A DNA stretch of 64,000 nt from Psococerastis gibbosa (GCA_963971405.1 OZ020490.1:30157464-30221463), one strand, 5' to 3'; positions 42,661-53,701 are shown, numbered from the stretch's first letter. Notes: generated from the sequence alone by a model not told the origin. Numbers and translations are program-made.

Positions 42661-43369
42661 TCAAATTTTCGCGCCAAATGAAACTCAATCTTATGGTACC
42701 TAACCCAAGATTTTTGAAACTAAAAAAATGTGTCTTTATTTAATATTTAGGCTGTCTAACTTCGTGATAAATATGCTTTCCCAAAATAGCTGAAAATTAT
42801 GTGGATTAAAATATAAACAATAGCATCAAATAAGTTCAATCATCCAAAACAGCAACTTTACTGTACCCTATGAAATTTAAAATGTAGCAAATGCAAAATA
42901 AAATTATAGGCAATAATAACAGGGCAACAAAAAGGCATTTTCTTAGTTTTTAAGTAAAATACAGAATACCCCCTGCTGTGAGCCCAAAAATGGCGGAAGT
43001 GAAATGACCATGCGACACTAGCGCCAATGGTTCTTCTAGTTTATTATATAAGTTCTTTGTTGAAAACACGTACCATGTGGCCCCAGGATTCAAAAAATAT
43101 TTTTGGCGCGCTCGAATATTCAATCTGTAGCAGACACCAGAAATTCTAAAAAACTATTCTTTGTGAGCGCGAATGCTCTATCTCTATTATACTGAAGAAA
43201 ACACTGTAGTACGACAACCCAATAAGGGTCTAGTCGTGAAAACTGGTGGATCTTCTCTCTTAGCCACAGCTGTATTTGGGATGTTGGGGTCAGCCACAAC
43301 AACGTCCCATCTCTCCTACACAGAACTCTGGTGCTATGTAGACTTAAAAGATTGTGTCTCGGAGGCTTA
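42661..43369. other. Spacer with no recognisable feature
   Basis: AT-rich unique sequence with short chance frames. Confidence 0.4.
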
Positions 43370-43724
43370 GACCCGGTTTCCACCGACCTGCAAGTGCAAA
43401 ATACACATACGGTGACTTGGTAGCAGATATCATTAATAAAAGCGAGGTTTCCACCGACCTCTCATTGCAGAATGCAAATGACATTGACGGAAATGTTTGT
43501 TTTCCTCTATGCCATAGTTAAAATTGATCAATGATCATAGAGTAAAATCACAAACAAACAAACTAAAAAAAAAAATTCTCTATAAAATGAAAGGTTCAAA
43601 TTTCCGTCAATGTCATTTGCATTCTGCAATGTGAGGCCGTCGGAAACCCCGCCTAAGTCTTGAATGTCTGCTACCACGTCACCGTATGTGTATTTTACAC
43701 TTGCAGATCGGTGGAAACCGCGCC
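43370..43724. mobile_element. Hairpin MITE, nested type, copy 5, core inverted
   Basis: Direct TTA duplication at 43367-43369 and 43725-43727. Outer ends GACCCGGTTTCCACCGAC / GGCGCGGTTTCCACCGAT. The inner element (CCGACCTCTCATTGCAG at 43455 to its partner near 43640) holds the core GATCAATGATCATAGAG in the opposite direction to copies 1-4. Confidence 0.8.
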
Positions 43725-43744
43725 TTAGTAGAAACTAGTTTGAA

Positions 43745-43830
43745 ATATGCTTTCAGATCGACCACGGTCCTTAAACCCCGATTCTACAGCATCATCATCT
43801 GAATCCGGCCTTGAAATCCATTGTGATTAC
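43745..43830 (+). repeat. Repeat family P, copy 5 (partial)
   Basis: GCTTTCAGATCGACCACGG and CCGATTCTACAG ... AATCCGGC follow directly on the MITE and overlap the ZNF-E 3' end region. Plus orientation. Confidence 0.55.
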
Positions 43831-43833
43831 GCC

Positions 43834-45122
43834 TTACATAGCCGAACTCTCACGCAAATGTATATACGAATGCCGCTTCAAAGAACTTTGATACTGAAAC
43901 CACTTGGAGCACACTTTACACTGCCTCTTAACACTAATCTCATCTAGCAGAGGTCGGCCGAAATGCGTCGTCATATGAGCCTGAACACTGGCCTTCTGTG
44001 AGAAGCTCTTGGTACAAATATCACACTGGAATGGCTTCTCCCCCGTATGTGTCCTCTGATGAACAACAAGTCCGCCAATTTGCGGAAACCCCTTTCCGCA
44101 AACCTCACACCTATAAGGCTTCTCTCCCGTGTGTAACCTCGTATGTACCCGTAATAAGCTCGTGTCTGCAAATTTCTTTAAACAAATCATACACTCGTAA
44201 GGCTTCTCCCCCGTGTGAACCCTCTTATGCCTCTGCAGCAACGTATGCAGCGTAAATCGTTTAAAGCAGACGTCGCACTTGTGCGGCCGCGTGTGTGTTC
44301 GCATATGCGTGTTTAATAAATTTTTATTGTAATAATTCTTATCGCAGAGTTCACATTTGAAGGGCCTCTCGCCCGTGTGCATCGGCCTATGATTTACCAA
44401 GTTTGCCTTTGTCTTGAAAAATTTATTACAAATTTCACAACAAAATGGCCGCTCGTTCGTGTGCGTTTGCCTGTGTGCCCAGAGTATACAGTTATCGGTA
44501 AACGACTCCGAACATATTTTACACTGGTAAGGTTTCGCTTCCGTGTGTATTCGCTTATGTTTCAACAAAGTCGGCTCCGTTCTAAAAACCTTTTTACATA
44601 CTTCGCAAGGGTATGGCTGCGTATGTGTTCTTTTATGAATAGACAGATTTGTCTTTGATCCGAAAACTTTTCCACATTCCTCACATGCGTGTGATTCCGT
44701 ATGGGCTTTGCAATGTTTCTTTAACGAGTCTTTCGTCTTGAACGTTTTCTCGCAAACGCCACAAGCGTGCGGACGCTCGTCCGAGTGTACCACCTGATGT
44801 TGCACGACTTCACCTTTAGTTTTGAAAAATTTATTACACACCACACATCCGAAGGATTTTTTATCGGAATGCTTGGAGACTTTATGGTTATTTAATGTTC
44901 CTCTGGTTTTGAAAGCGTTGGCGCATAAATCGCAACCATATGGGCGTGCATTCCCGTGGGTTCGTAGGTGCTGGCGTAGTCCTTTGTCGTTTGCACAAAT
45001 TTTTCCGCATGTAACACACTCATAGCTTACGTCTTGGAGGCCTCCTGCTGTGGAGGTGGAAGGTGGTTGAACTTCGTCGTCTGATATGACCTCCGCCTTT
45101 ACGACCACTATATCATTCGCAT
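43834..45122 (-). CDS. ZNF-E, zinc-finger exon: 14 C2H2 fingers
   Basis: The acceptor TATTATTTTCCAG leads into AT, completing the codon split with exon 1 at 45523. The assembled protein is about 443 residues. It opens ANDIVVVKAEVISDDE (VKAE matches psi-K-x-E), then has 14 fingers. Unusually, several linkers are shortened (THTQP, THTRP, AHTES) and many fingers share the phrase K-x-F-K-T-K (fingers 2, 3, 4, 8). That suggests this array grew by duplicating its own N-terminal fingers. Finger 2 has a four-residue histidine spacing. The protein ends HLRESSAM. Predicted nuclear DNA-binding protein. Confidence 0.9.
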
Positions 45123-45522
45123 CTGGAAAATAATATTAATAATAACTGTGTATTGACCAGATATCTTTTAAAACATGCAAATTCACATACATTCCAGAAA
45201 AAAATTTCCGACAGTACAACGTTGACGGCGGTGAGCGTAAGCTTATAGCCCAAGACCTTAGCTTAATTTAGACCTAAATCGTAATTCTAATTGTTTTTAA
45301 TCATTAGTTCACTCTTTTCTCTTAATTGGCGAGTGTTAGAAAGAAGATGTTGCTAAGACGCTAAGTGACTTTCAGTACTCAAACACACGTGTGAAGTGTT
45401 CTCCGTTGATATATTAGCACATTGTGCTACGTTCAATTACAAAACAACAACAATACTAAACTTCCATGGCATCTGGCTAGTACTTTTAACTAACGAACAC
45501 AAAAGGTGGGTCATTTTCTTAC

Positions 45523-45565
45523 CCATTTCTTTTTTTACAAGTGCATTTCCGACGTCAATATCCAT
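45523..45565 (-). CDS. ZNF-E exon 1 (start codon, 43 nt)
   Basis: ATG, codons for MDIDVGNALVKKEM, then G and the donor GTAAGA. VKKE fits psi-K-x-E. Same length as ZNF-H exon 1 and in frame with the exon at 45122. Confidence 0.75.
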
Positions 45566-46017
45566 GTTTTTAATTTACTAGATACCAATTTATAGGTTAA
45601 TTAAATAGAAACTCATTTTTTAAAGGTTAAACTCTAATTATTATCATTTTTCTGATTAACAACAGCTTCCATCTTGCATTTTTACTCTGAAGTCTGATGC
45701 AGCACCAATATTTCAAAAAATAATGCGGCATTTTAATTTTGGCGACACTTTCAAATTTTTACTGGCTCTGACTATATGCCGAAAATATTGCCTACTATCA
45801 CTAAATCCATAAAAAGTTGTACCTATATACTCGCTATCGCCAAGGACCTAAGTCCAGTTTTTTCTTATTCCTCTGATTTTGGTTACTCACAATTGTGTGA
45901 ATGCCTCTCGGCTGGTTTACCCGCTGTGCTGTCTACTCATTGGTGAACAAAGCATTCAACAATGTTTATTATTTTGTTGGTGCGCAGAAGTACGCACCGC
46001 CGTATGACGAATATTAG
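45566..46017. other. Upstream region of ZNF-E
   Basis: No repeat or frame recognised. The ZNF-E promoter should be near 45570-45700, but no core element is clear. Confidence 0.35.
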
Positions 46018-46210
46018 GCTATGATAGAAACGAAGAACCAGTAGAATCCGGGCTGATGGGCCGTGGTCGAATTGAAAGTGAACTTCCAAACGTTTCGTCA
46101 ACATCTACGGTCGACATCTTCAGTGGCGCTTCGTAGACTTCGAAGGTTGTACCTCGGTGGCTCCGTAGCTCCCTCGCTACGGAGCCACCGATGAGGTTCT
46201 TCATTCGACT
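46018..46210 (-). repeat. Repeat family P, copy 2, hammerhead-like core
   Basis: The minus strand has CTGAAGA (46123-46117), U, GTCGAC (46115-46110), a 7-base loop, GTTGAC (46102-46097) and GAAAC (46096-46092). The order CUGANGA, stem II, GAAA is that of a hammerhead ribozyme. The flanking stem I was not found, so activity is doubtful. Confidence 0.55.
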
Positions 46211-46229
46211 TTGAAAGCATTTGCAGTTA

Positions 46230-46479
46230 CATTATGATAGAAACCTTATAAATTGACCACTATTTAATAAAATTAAAACATTATAGAGCCTTAGCAATGG
46301 TGGTTGCCATTTCGAAGCTTGGCGCCCCATCACAAACACCATCCCATAATAAATGTACGGCTTCTCCCTTGAGTGCGTCCTCATGGGGAAATTAAGGCGC
46401 CATTTTAGATAAAACGGCTTCTCTCTCTCACACACAGACACTGCACACATGTGGTTTAATCTTTATGCTTTTCCATTGC
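46230..46479 (-). pseudogene. Relic zinc fingers beyond the ZNF-F stop codon
   Basis: The minus strand still shows HMC, then REKPFYLKWRLNFPMRTHS, REKPYIYY and related scraps with broken frames. They continue the finger register of ZNF-F past its stop, so that gene once encoded more fingers. Confidence 0.6.
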
Positions 46480-47078
46480 CTATGCCATTACCTTGTGCGT
46501 TCTCCTCAAATGACGATTAAGCAAACATTTGTAAGAAAATGACTTCTCACACATACTACATACATGCGGTTTATCCTTCATATGCGTCCCCATATGACGA
46601 TTGAGATTCGATTTCAAAGTAAAGGAATTGCCACACGTACTGCAAGAGTAAGGTCTATCCCCCGTATGCGTTCGCATATGGATATCTAGGCCATATTTCT
46701 GAGTAAACCCGTTTCCACACACATTGCATGTAAAGGGCTTTAAGCCGGAGTGTGTTCTCATGTGGACACTAAGCCCGGTTGGCCGTGTAAAAGCTTTATC
46801 ACACAAAACACACACATACGGCTTAGAAACGGAATGTGTTCGCATGTGGTGCTTGTAGTCATCATAGGTAAAACACTGTTTGCAGAGGTTACACTCGAAT
46901 GGCCTATCGTTTGTCAGTGTATGGGTAGGTTCGGCATGACAGTTAGTTGAATTTCCACAATCGTTTGACTTGTTTTGAGTGCCGACAGGCTCAATTCCCC
47001 GGTCTTTGACATCTTCGGAACCATGTGTAGTCAAATCTTTAGAGAAGTTGCCAGTTTTATCACCTTCAACGCCGGATT
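46480..47078 (-). CDS. ZNF-F, zinc-finger exon: 5 C2H2 fingers
   Basis: The acceptor TTTTGTTTTTAG precedes 47078. The exon opens AA and reads SGVEGDKTGNFSKDL, an acidic and polar region of about 65 residues. Then come five fingers: CNLCKQCFTYDDYKHH (two residues short), CVLCDKAFTRPTGLSVH, CNVCGNGFTQKYGLDIH, CSTCGNSFTLKSNLNRH and CSMCEKSFSYKCLLNRH. The stop follows HKVMA, while relic fingers lie just downstream. The small exon at 47144-47176 joins in phase; the start exon was not found. A frame starting at 47088 is not real because it begins in the intron. Confidence 0.85.
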
Positions 47079-47143
47079 CTAAAAACAAAATATGACTGGA
47101 GGTAGTTGAAAAATTTTCATTTTAGATAAGGGGTGTTGTCCAC

Positions 47144-47176
47144 CTTTATCGCCTTCAGCACTAATAGGTACAGGAT
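47144..47176 (-). CDS. ZNF-F upstream mini-exon (33 nt)
   Basis: TTTTTAG / AT-(10 codons)-G / GTGGAC. It encodes PVPISAEGDK. It resembles the start of the next exon (GVEGDKTG), with a matching TTTTGTTTTTAG in front, so the two acceptor regions look duplicated. The donor is weak. Confidence 0.5.
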
Positions 47177-48013
47177 CTAAAAACAAAACATTGACCTTCG
47201 TTTGCCGTGGAGTTTATGTGCATAGCCTATCTTTCCCTTATGTCCGTCGCCTAAGGCTGATACAAAGGCCAGTCAAATCCACAGTAACTTATTGGCCCCA
47301 TCTTTGTCTAGTTCAATCGTATATGGAGTGTAAAAACTCGGCTCAGGTTGATGGACTGTGGTTAAATGGAAATTGATCACGAACCAACAAACTTCCAAGT
47401 TCATGGCAGATGAATGAGTTTCTTCTATAGAATAGAGTTCCAACTTCTGGAAAAGTGTTCCAGGTTTTTGGCTTACACGATTCCACATAAAAATAGAGGA
47501 AAGTTTCAAATTGAAACTAATATCCAATGATTCATAGTTTATTCATTAAAAAAAAATAAACTAGACAAAGATTTTTGAACCTGTCAAAATACGCGCCATT
47601 TCATAGATGACGTCACGCTTTTATATAGGGCCTTTTACTCAAAATTACTGCCTTCCGCTTAAGTAAAGATGGATGCAAGTGAGCTAAAGTAGGGTTCCAC
47701 CGGAGAGATGCGACATTCGAGACCGCCAAAACTAATTGTTGAATCCTGTTGCAAAGTTTGCTAAGTATTTGCAATGGCTGGTCATAGGATAGGAGACGTG
47801 GCGGGTGGCCACAGAAATTAAAGAAAATTATTTTTGACGGGAAGTTCATGTCCCATTTCTCTTACATAGAACTCTAGGTTAAGCATAGGGGCTAATGCGG
47901 CCATTTTGAAGAATTTATGCTAGCCTGACGTCCATATTCGAATTGGCGCGTATTTTTTTATTGCCTACTATGGTATAAATAAACTATAAATCTTTGGGTA
48001 TTATAAGGTTATT
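47177..48013. other. Spacer with no recognisable gene
   Basis: The ZNF-F start exon should lie in this or the next spacer; I could not identify it. Only short frames are present. Confidence 0.4.
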
Positions 48014-48361
48014 ATACTTTGGGAATTAGTCTTGATATCAACGAAATATTTTAAACTGACTGAGGAATTCAACAATGAAATAAATTTACAGATCTATTTA
48101 TATATACTTTGGGAATTAGTCTCGATATCAACGAAATATTTTAAACTGACTGAGGAATTCAACAATGAAATAAATTTACAGATTTATATATACTTTGGGA
48201 ATTAGTCTCGATATCAACGAAATATTTTAAACTGACTGAGGAATTCAACAATGAAATAAATTTACAGATTTATATATACTTTGGGAATTAGTCTCGATAT
48301 CAACGAAATATTTTAAACTGACTGAGGAATTCAACAATGAAATAAATTTACAGATTTATAT
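48014..48361 (+). repeat. Four-copy tandem repeat, 86-90 bp period
   Basis: Units begin ATACTTTGGGAATTAGTC at 48014, 48104, 48190 and 48276 and continue through CGAAATATTTTAAACTGACT and AATAAATTTACAGAT. They are almost identical, with a 4-bp longer first unit, so the expansion is recent. Confidence 0.95.
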
Positions 48362-49218
48362 AAGCTTATATTTCCCTCTATAAATTTGTAAGTAAATAAT
48401 CGTCAATTTGAAACGATAAGTCAAACATATGCGATATAAATAAAATGTATGTACCTTATGACACCAGATTTATGGTTCTACGATCGTTGTTTCCTGTGAT
48501 ATTTGATTTTTTACACCCGGGAGGGTTTTCCACCTCCGATGGTCTCTTAATAGCAGAGCTAATACTCCGGTCGCATGGGCTAGAAGAAATGTTCCTCTGC
48601 ATTCTGACACATGTAACATGCAGCCGTCACTATAATCAGGGCCAATCGAAACCATCGACGGCCACATGCTATCTATCAAACTGTAGAGAAATGGATTTTC
48701 ACGCATATGACCTGAATATTAGCGCCACAATTAATACTTTAAATTTAAATTTAACACACGGTAGTCGTAGCAATTTCATGGTATTCACAGGCCGCTTATT
48801 AATGCAATGTACATGACGCAGACCAGTAAAATAAAGGCAAACCTCGGAATTGGTGCTAACTCGAAGTTTTTTTCACAAAAATGTTCCTCATGACATTCTC
48901 TTAACTAAAAGTCTGTAGGTCTAAGAAATCTTGACTTAATTCAAAGTCAAAGGTCTCCAACGTTCCCTTTTATAACGTGCGCAGAAGCGCACAAGCCATG
49001 TTCCATCATCTTCTATATGAATCATCTCCTTAGGTTTGTTTTCATCTTTTGGTTGGAAAGTCACCACAAAGCGGCTACGACTACTATAATGCGGGTGAGT
49101 CGGCTCCCATGGAGCCATAAGAAGGCCTCTCTGGCAATAACAATTCCACGCATTCGGTATACAGTATTTCTTACAAAACGCAGAGTAATGGGAATGTACT
49201 AGTATAAGTTTAAGAATC
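48362..49218. other. Spacer with an unidentified minus frame
   Basis: At 48936-49118 the minus strand reads SRFVVTFQPKDENKPKEM, then IHIEDDGTWLVRFCARYK before a stop. It looks like real or former coding sequence, but I do not recognise the family; a retroelement or a host exon are both possible. Confidence 0.35.
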
Positions 49219-49560
49219 TACAAGTTTTTGTGAGAAATTCGGACACCCACACTACACGTATCTTGCACGAAGTCAAATTTATCATAAACTATCAATCATA
49301 GAGCTGTTAAGTAGAAGAAAAGCTCCTCTGTATTTTAAAACATTGTATGTAGCCAGCGCTAACACCATTTGACAGTTTTTTTTTTTTAATTTGGGGGAAA
49401 AATGAAAGGATAGGTTATGTCCACATCTTCAATAACTGTGTTTCTGTTGGCTACATACTACGTACCGTATTGAAATGTAGAGGAGCGTTTTTTCTATTTT
49501 ATAACTCTGTGATCGTTATATTATGAGAAATTTGACCTTGTAGAAAAAATGCCTAGTGGG
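49219..49560. repeat. Repeat family R8 as an inverted pair
   Basis: The left arm (49222-49375) and right arm (49420-49560) are reverse complements at roughly 70 percent by eye. They begin CGGACACCC and share AAGTCAAATTT-TCATAA, GCTCCTCT and TATGTAGCCA. The right arm abuts the ZNF-G stop codon region. Single arms occur at 13445, 23548 and 52672. Confidence 0.6.
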
Positions 49561-49575
49561 GTGTCCGATTGTCTT

Positions 49576-50942
49576 TTAAAGCAATTTTTCACTTGCAATC
49601 GGCACAGTTGTATGAGTTTCCAAATGATTATCAAAGGAACTTTTATCGACAAAAGTCTTTTCACAAACATTGCACACATCCGGCTTACAATCAGAAAGCG
49701 AATTTGCGTCCTCACAAGTAACTTGCACAATTTCGTGTGTTTCCATATGTTTATCAAACGCACTTTTTTCGACAAAAGACTTCTCACAAATACCACAAAC
49801 ATCCGGCTTATAATCAGCATACGAACTTGCGTCCTCACAAGTAACTTGCAGAATTTTGTGTGTTTCCATATGTTTATCAAACGAACTTTTATCGACAAAA
49901 GACTTTTCACAAATACCACAAACATCCGGCTTATAATCAGCATGCGAACTTAGGTGGCGTCGAAGACTACTAATACTTGTAAATGAGATCTTACAAACAG
50001 TACACACATACGGCTTAGTACCTGTATGGGTGTTCATATGAAGAGTAAGACATTTTTTCCTGGTAAAACGCTTCTCGCATATACTGCATATATGAGGCGA
50101 ATCTCCCGTATGTCCCCGCACATGAGCATCAAGGTCACTTTTGTTTGCATACGCCTTTTGACAAATACCACACACAAACGGTCTCTCCCCAGTATGAGTT
50201 CTCACATGAAGGGTAAGACATTTTTCCCTGGTAAAACCCTTTCCACACATACCGCACACGAACGGTTTCTCCCCCCTATGTGAACGCATATGAGCATCAA
50301 GGTCCATTTTGTTTACATACGACTTCTCACAAAGTATGCACGTATGAGTCTTATCACCGGTATACGCCCTCTTAAGCCCATAATGTGACGCAACATGACG
50401 ATTCAGGTGACTTTTCTGAGTAAATGCTTTCTCGCACATACTGCAAACGTGCGGTTTCTCCTTTGAATGTATCCTCATATGGTAATTAAGGTAATGTTTC
50501 AGGGTAAAAGTCTTTGGACACAGTGTACACGCAAAGGGCCTCTCTCCTGTGTGAGCTTTCATATGATTATCCCATTTTCCTTTGAGTGCAAAGGTTTTAT
50601 CGCATATTTGGCACGCATAAGGTCGTTCCCCCGTGTGAGTCAACATGTGAGCGTTAAGGCCGCCTCGCTGGGTAAAGCCCTTCTCACAAATAGTGCACAC
50701 GTGTGGTTTCTCCTCGGTATGGGTGTACATATGAATGTCTAGGCTACGTCTCAGGGCGAAACACTTTGCACACACACTGCAGACGTACGGCCTATCCACT
50801 ATTGGACGATTAAGGTGGCAGCTCTGGGTTAAATCCTTCTCATTGACATTGCGCAGGTGTTGCCCAGTATCTGTTGTTATTTCTGCGTTTAGAGCGCTTT
50901 CCTTGTAAAATGATTTATCACTTCTCAGGTCGCCGTCCTCTC
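49576..50942 (-). CDS. ZNF-G, zinc-finger exon: 13 C2H2 fingers, last three in 41-residue repeats
   Basis: Acceptor GATTGTTTCAG ends at 50943, and the exon opens GA, in phase with 52957-53043. It reads GEDGDLRSDKSFYKES, about 50 polar residues, then 13 fingers. Fingers 1-10 are ordinary (TEEKP, TGERP, SKEKP and similar linkers). Between fingers 5 and 6 there is an insert, RAYTGDKT. Fingers 11-13 belong to a tandem unit of 41 residues (123 bp): DVCGICEKSFVDKSSFDKHM, then a linker with QVTCEDA and a D-x-KP end. They are nearly identical in DNA too. The protein ends VPIASEKLL. Frames starting at 51090 run through the intron and are not real. Predicted nuclear DNA-binding protein. Confidence 0.9.
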
Positions 50943-51116
50943 CTGAAACAATCCTGTCAGCTTTAGTTTCTTCTAGATATTCTCTATGTAGGTGGGAGGG
51001 AGTGAGGGTCATTGGAATTGTTTCCCGGCGCCAAGCAATGAATTTTGAATAAGCTGGCGCCGAAGGGGTCAAGTCAATACATTTGTGCAAGTGATATGAA
51101 GAAAGATAGAAATATT

Positions 51117-51395
51117 CTGGACATGATGTATTTCAGGTTAATCATTTACTGCTTGCAATGTGCTAATCCATGAGAGAGTCTCTCCAGTGAATTCGTGGAA
51201 GTAATACATTACAATTAAAAACAAAATTACAAAATAACTACACAAATTCCACCAAAAATAAATAAAATTTATAAGACGGCTGTTTTGGTGGTGGACTCAG
51301 TCTGAAAATGGTATCCACCACCGTAACAGCTGTCATATACATTTTATTTATTTTGTGGAATTTGTGCAGTTACTTTGTAGTTTTTTTTTTTACAT
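51117..51395. mobile_element. Penelope-type terminal hairpin with hammerhead-like sequence
   Basis: Inverted arms (about 51219-51297 and 51304-51392: AAATTCCACCAAAAATAAAT and ATTTATTTTGTGGAATTTGT) meet at CTCAGTCTGAAAATGG. The plus strand then reads ACCACCGTAACAGCTGTC, matching the GAAAC-AGCU-GUC signature of minimal hammerhead ribozymes except for one core base. The flank TTCGTGGAAGTAATACATT is shared with 28665-28710. It lies in the ZNF-G intron. Confidence 0.55.
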
Positions 51396-51979
51396 TGTAC
51401 AATATACTTGTATACTATAGATGGTACTACCGTAAACTGCAGTCAGGACAGGTTCAGGGCAAGCCTTTTGTTAGGCAGATACTTTTAGAAATATTAGTCG
51501 TGGCAGACACCCGATTTATGGTTTAAGGCTGACGATTGTTTGAGGACCCTCACTTTTGAACACTGCTCTATATGAGATGTCGCGGATAGCAGCCGTTTCT
51601 GTCATTACCGGTATAGGTAAGGTACTCAATACAACAGACTCAGTAGTACTAAGTGTACACATGGTGCCGCCAGCAGGATGAGTCGGCGGAGCCCATAGTT
51701 TGTGAACATCCCTCATTCAGAAAGCTGAGGTATCTGAGGTACCTCTTGAATGCTTCACTTTCTCTAATCTTGACTCATTTAAGGAAGTGCCTTTGCTCGG
51801 AGTAGCTCGCTTCGCGAGATCAAAAGAAAAAAAATTCAATTACTTTATAAATGTTATGTGAGAAACCACCAGTACGCAATGTACTCCAATGTACTTATTT
51901 GAGCTGTTCAATGGGCCAAAATCTACGTCAGCTAACAAAAACTATAAGCACCCAATAGGGTTGGTAATTTTTCTGCGGA

Positions 51980-52055
51980 GTTCCTCGAGTCTCGGACCTT
52001 AATCTTCCGGTTCACAGTTCAGCTCTTTACCAACTGGACTCATACAGGATCCGTG
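51980..52055 (-). repeat. tRNA-headed SINE fragment
   Basis: The minus strand reads GTCCAGTTGGTAAAGAGC (A-box-like), then AAGGTCCGAGACTCGAGG (B-box-like). There is no intact cloverleaf. Confidence 0.5.
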
Positions 52056-52439
52056 CACGATATCAGTTTATGTAAAATTTACACAAACGTGATCAATCAT
52101 TCTTTCAAAAAAAAAAAAAGTAAATTAAAAATTACCAACTTTGATGATAAAATAAGTTAACAGTTTCAACCTTGTTTACGAAAGAAGGCCATCTTAAAAC
52201 TATGGTTTTATTTTAATACACGAGTGGATGAAGGCGGTTGCAAACATTTTAAGCTCAGTTTGGGCAGCTACACCTTTGTCAATACACTGTACCTTCATTA
52301 GTGTTGCCAATTTTTATTCAAAATTATCGCAGATATTAATGTAGTAATTCACCATGACGTGACCGCGGCAGCCCGGATGGCTACGTTACGATATAATGGC
52401 GAAAGTAAATCACACTTTATTTATTTTTTATTTTATAAA

Positions 52440-52595
52440 AAGGTTAATCGCATAAAAACAATTTAATGAATTTATCCGATTGACCTCTTCAGTCGCCTCA
52501 ATGAGTAACGACACGTCTCCGATCGCATGGCGCGCAGAGACTCGCACAAGTACAAGCACGCTACCACCTTGCCATCGAAGCCGATATACCTATAT
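52440..52595 (+). repeat. Repeat A, diverged copy
   Basis: AATCGCATAAAAACAATTTA, CCGATTGACCTCTTCAGTCG and CGACACGTCTCCGATCGCAT match the repeat that flanks the RTE-like element at 58667-60351. Confidence 0.75.
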
Positions 52596-52671
52596 ATATA
52601 CATATATATGTGAGTATTTAAAAATTATCCGGGTCAATCTACGACAAATCTCTTAACATCCAGCAAATCGG

Positions 52672-52830
52672 AGTATCCACACAAACGCGTTTTTATTTAT
52701 TTATAACGTCTATTTGTACAGGAAATATTGAGTCTAGAGCCGTCAGAAATATCCGTTAAATTATCAGAAATGCTCCACTACATTTTGTTACATGATATAG
52801 GGCCTTCAATAACACCATTTGGCCACGGTT
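52672..52830 (+). repeat. Repeat family R8, diverged copy
   Basis: GGAGTATCCACACAAACGCG, CAGGAAATATTGAGTC, AGAAATGCTCCACTAC and AACACCATTTGGCCACGG in the family order. Confidence 0.45.
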
Positions 52831-52956
52831 CTTGAACTCCTTCCTCGGGAGTAAATTATGTCGAAACATCCGAATATTACCTATATTTGCCACCAACACA
52901 TCCATGCACTCGTGTCTTCAATTATGCGACAAAATGTGATATATTATGTGACTTAC

Positions 52957-53043
52957 CACCATCAGAGCAATCATCATTTTTAACTCCATGAATGCCTTCC
53001 TCAACAGGCTCTTCCTTCACTCGAATATTGCTGCTCATCACTT
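52957..53043 (-). CDS. ZNF-G middle exon (87 nt)
   Basis: CTACTTTCAG / AA-(28 codons)-G / GTAAGT, with strong sites on both sides. It encodes VMSSNIRVKEEPVEEGIHG and an acidic end. VKEEP is a psi-K-x-E-P site. In phase with both neighbours. Confidence 0.8.
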
Positions 53044-53701
53044 CTGAAAGTAGACACCAATTACTATTACGTAGACTAAATAAATAAATACAATTAAAAA
53101 ATTACAATTTTTCATTCTCAAAATGGTATTTTCTTGATCATATTTCATTAATATTAAATGAGTGCGAATGAGACTGAGTGGGCAGCAGACGCTCAATTTC
53201 AAGAATATTTCGAAGATTTTCCACATAACCTGAGTCCCCCAACAAGATTTTCGGCAAGACTGGTATTGTTATACATGTTAGCACAGCAACAGAACAATTT
53301 AGCCGAACAGGTACGCCGTACGCGAGCTGCTTAATTGTATAAGGTAAATGCTTTATTTAATTATTAATCGAAGGTCTAATACGATTCATAAATATTTCAT
53401 TGAACCATTAGCCTTTAATTCCTACGCATACAATGTGCTTTGATGTACCATTCCGCGCCCATTTAATAGATAGGTCTCTGTTCAATATGGGGTTTGAAGA
53501 CACCTAAGGCTTTATTTCCCCAGCATACAGAGCTAACATTCTAAAAAGCATGACGTTTCCTTCAATAATTATATTATTAGTTATATTTAAAAATATTGAA
53601 GTTAATCTTAATTTTTCATGGGCGATGAACATGTATTCAGACAAACCTTTCGGTTTTGAACTTTTATAATTGTATTTTTCTCCATCGTATAATAAAATTG
53701 A

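Noticed and set aside
48014-48361. CRISPR-like array
   Set aside because: Whole 86-bp units are tandem with no unique spacers, in a eukaryotic genome.
49549-49953. Plus-strand frame with repeated CVLTSNLHNFVCFHMF segments
   Set aside because: Repeats come from the 123-bp tandem unit of ZNF-G read on the wrong strand.
50943-51090. N-terminal extension of ZNF-G beginning MHKCIDLTPS
   Set aside because: It reads through the intron; the acceptor at 50943 and the exon at 52957-53043 fit better.
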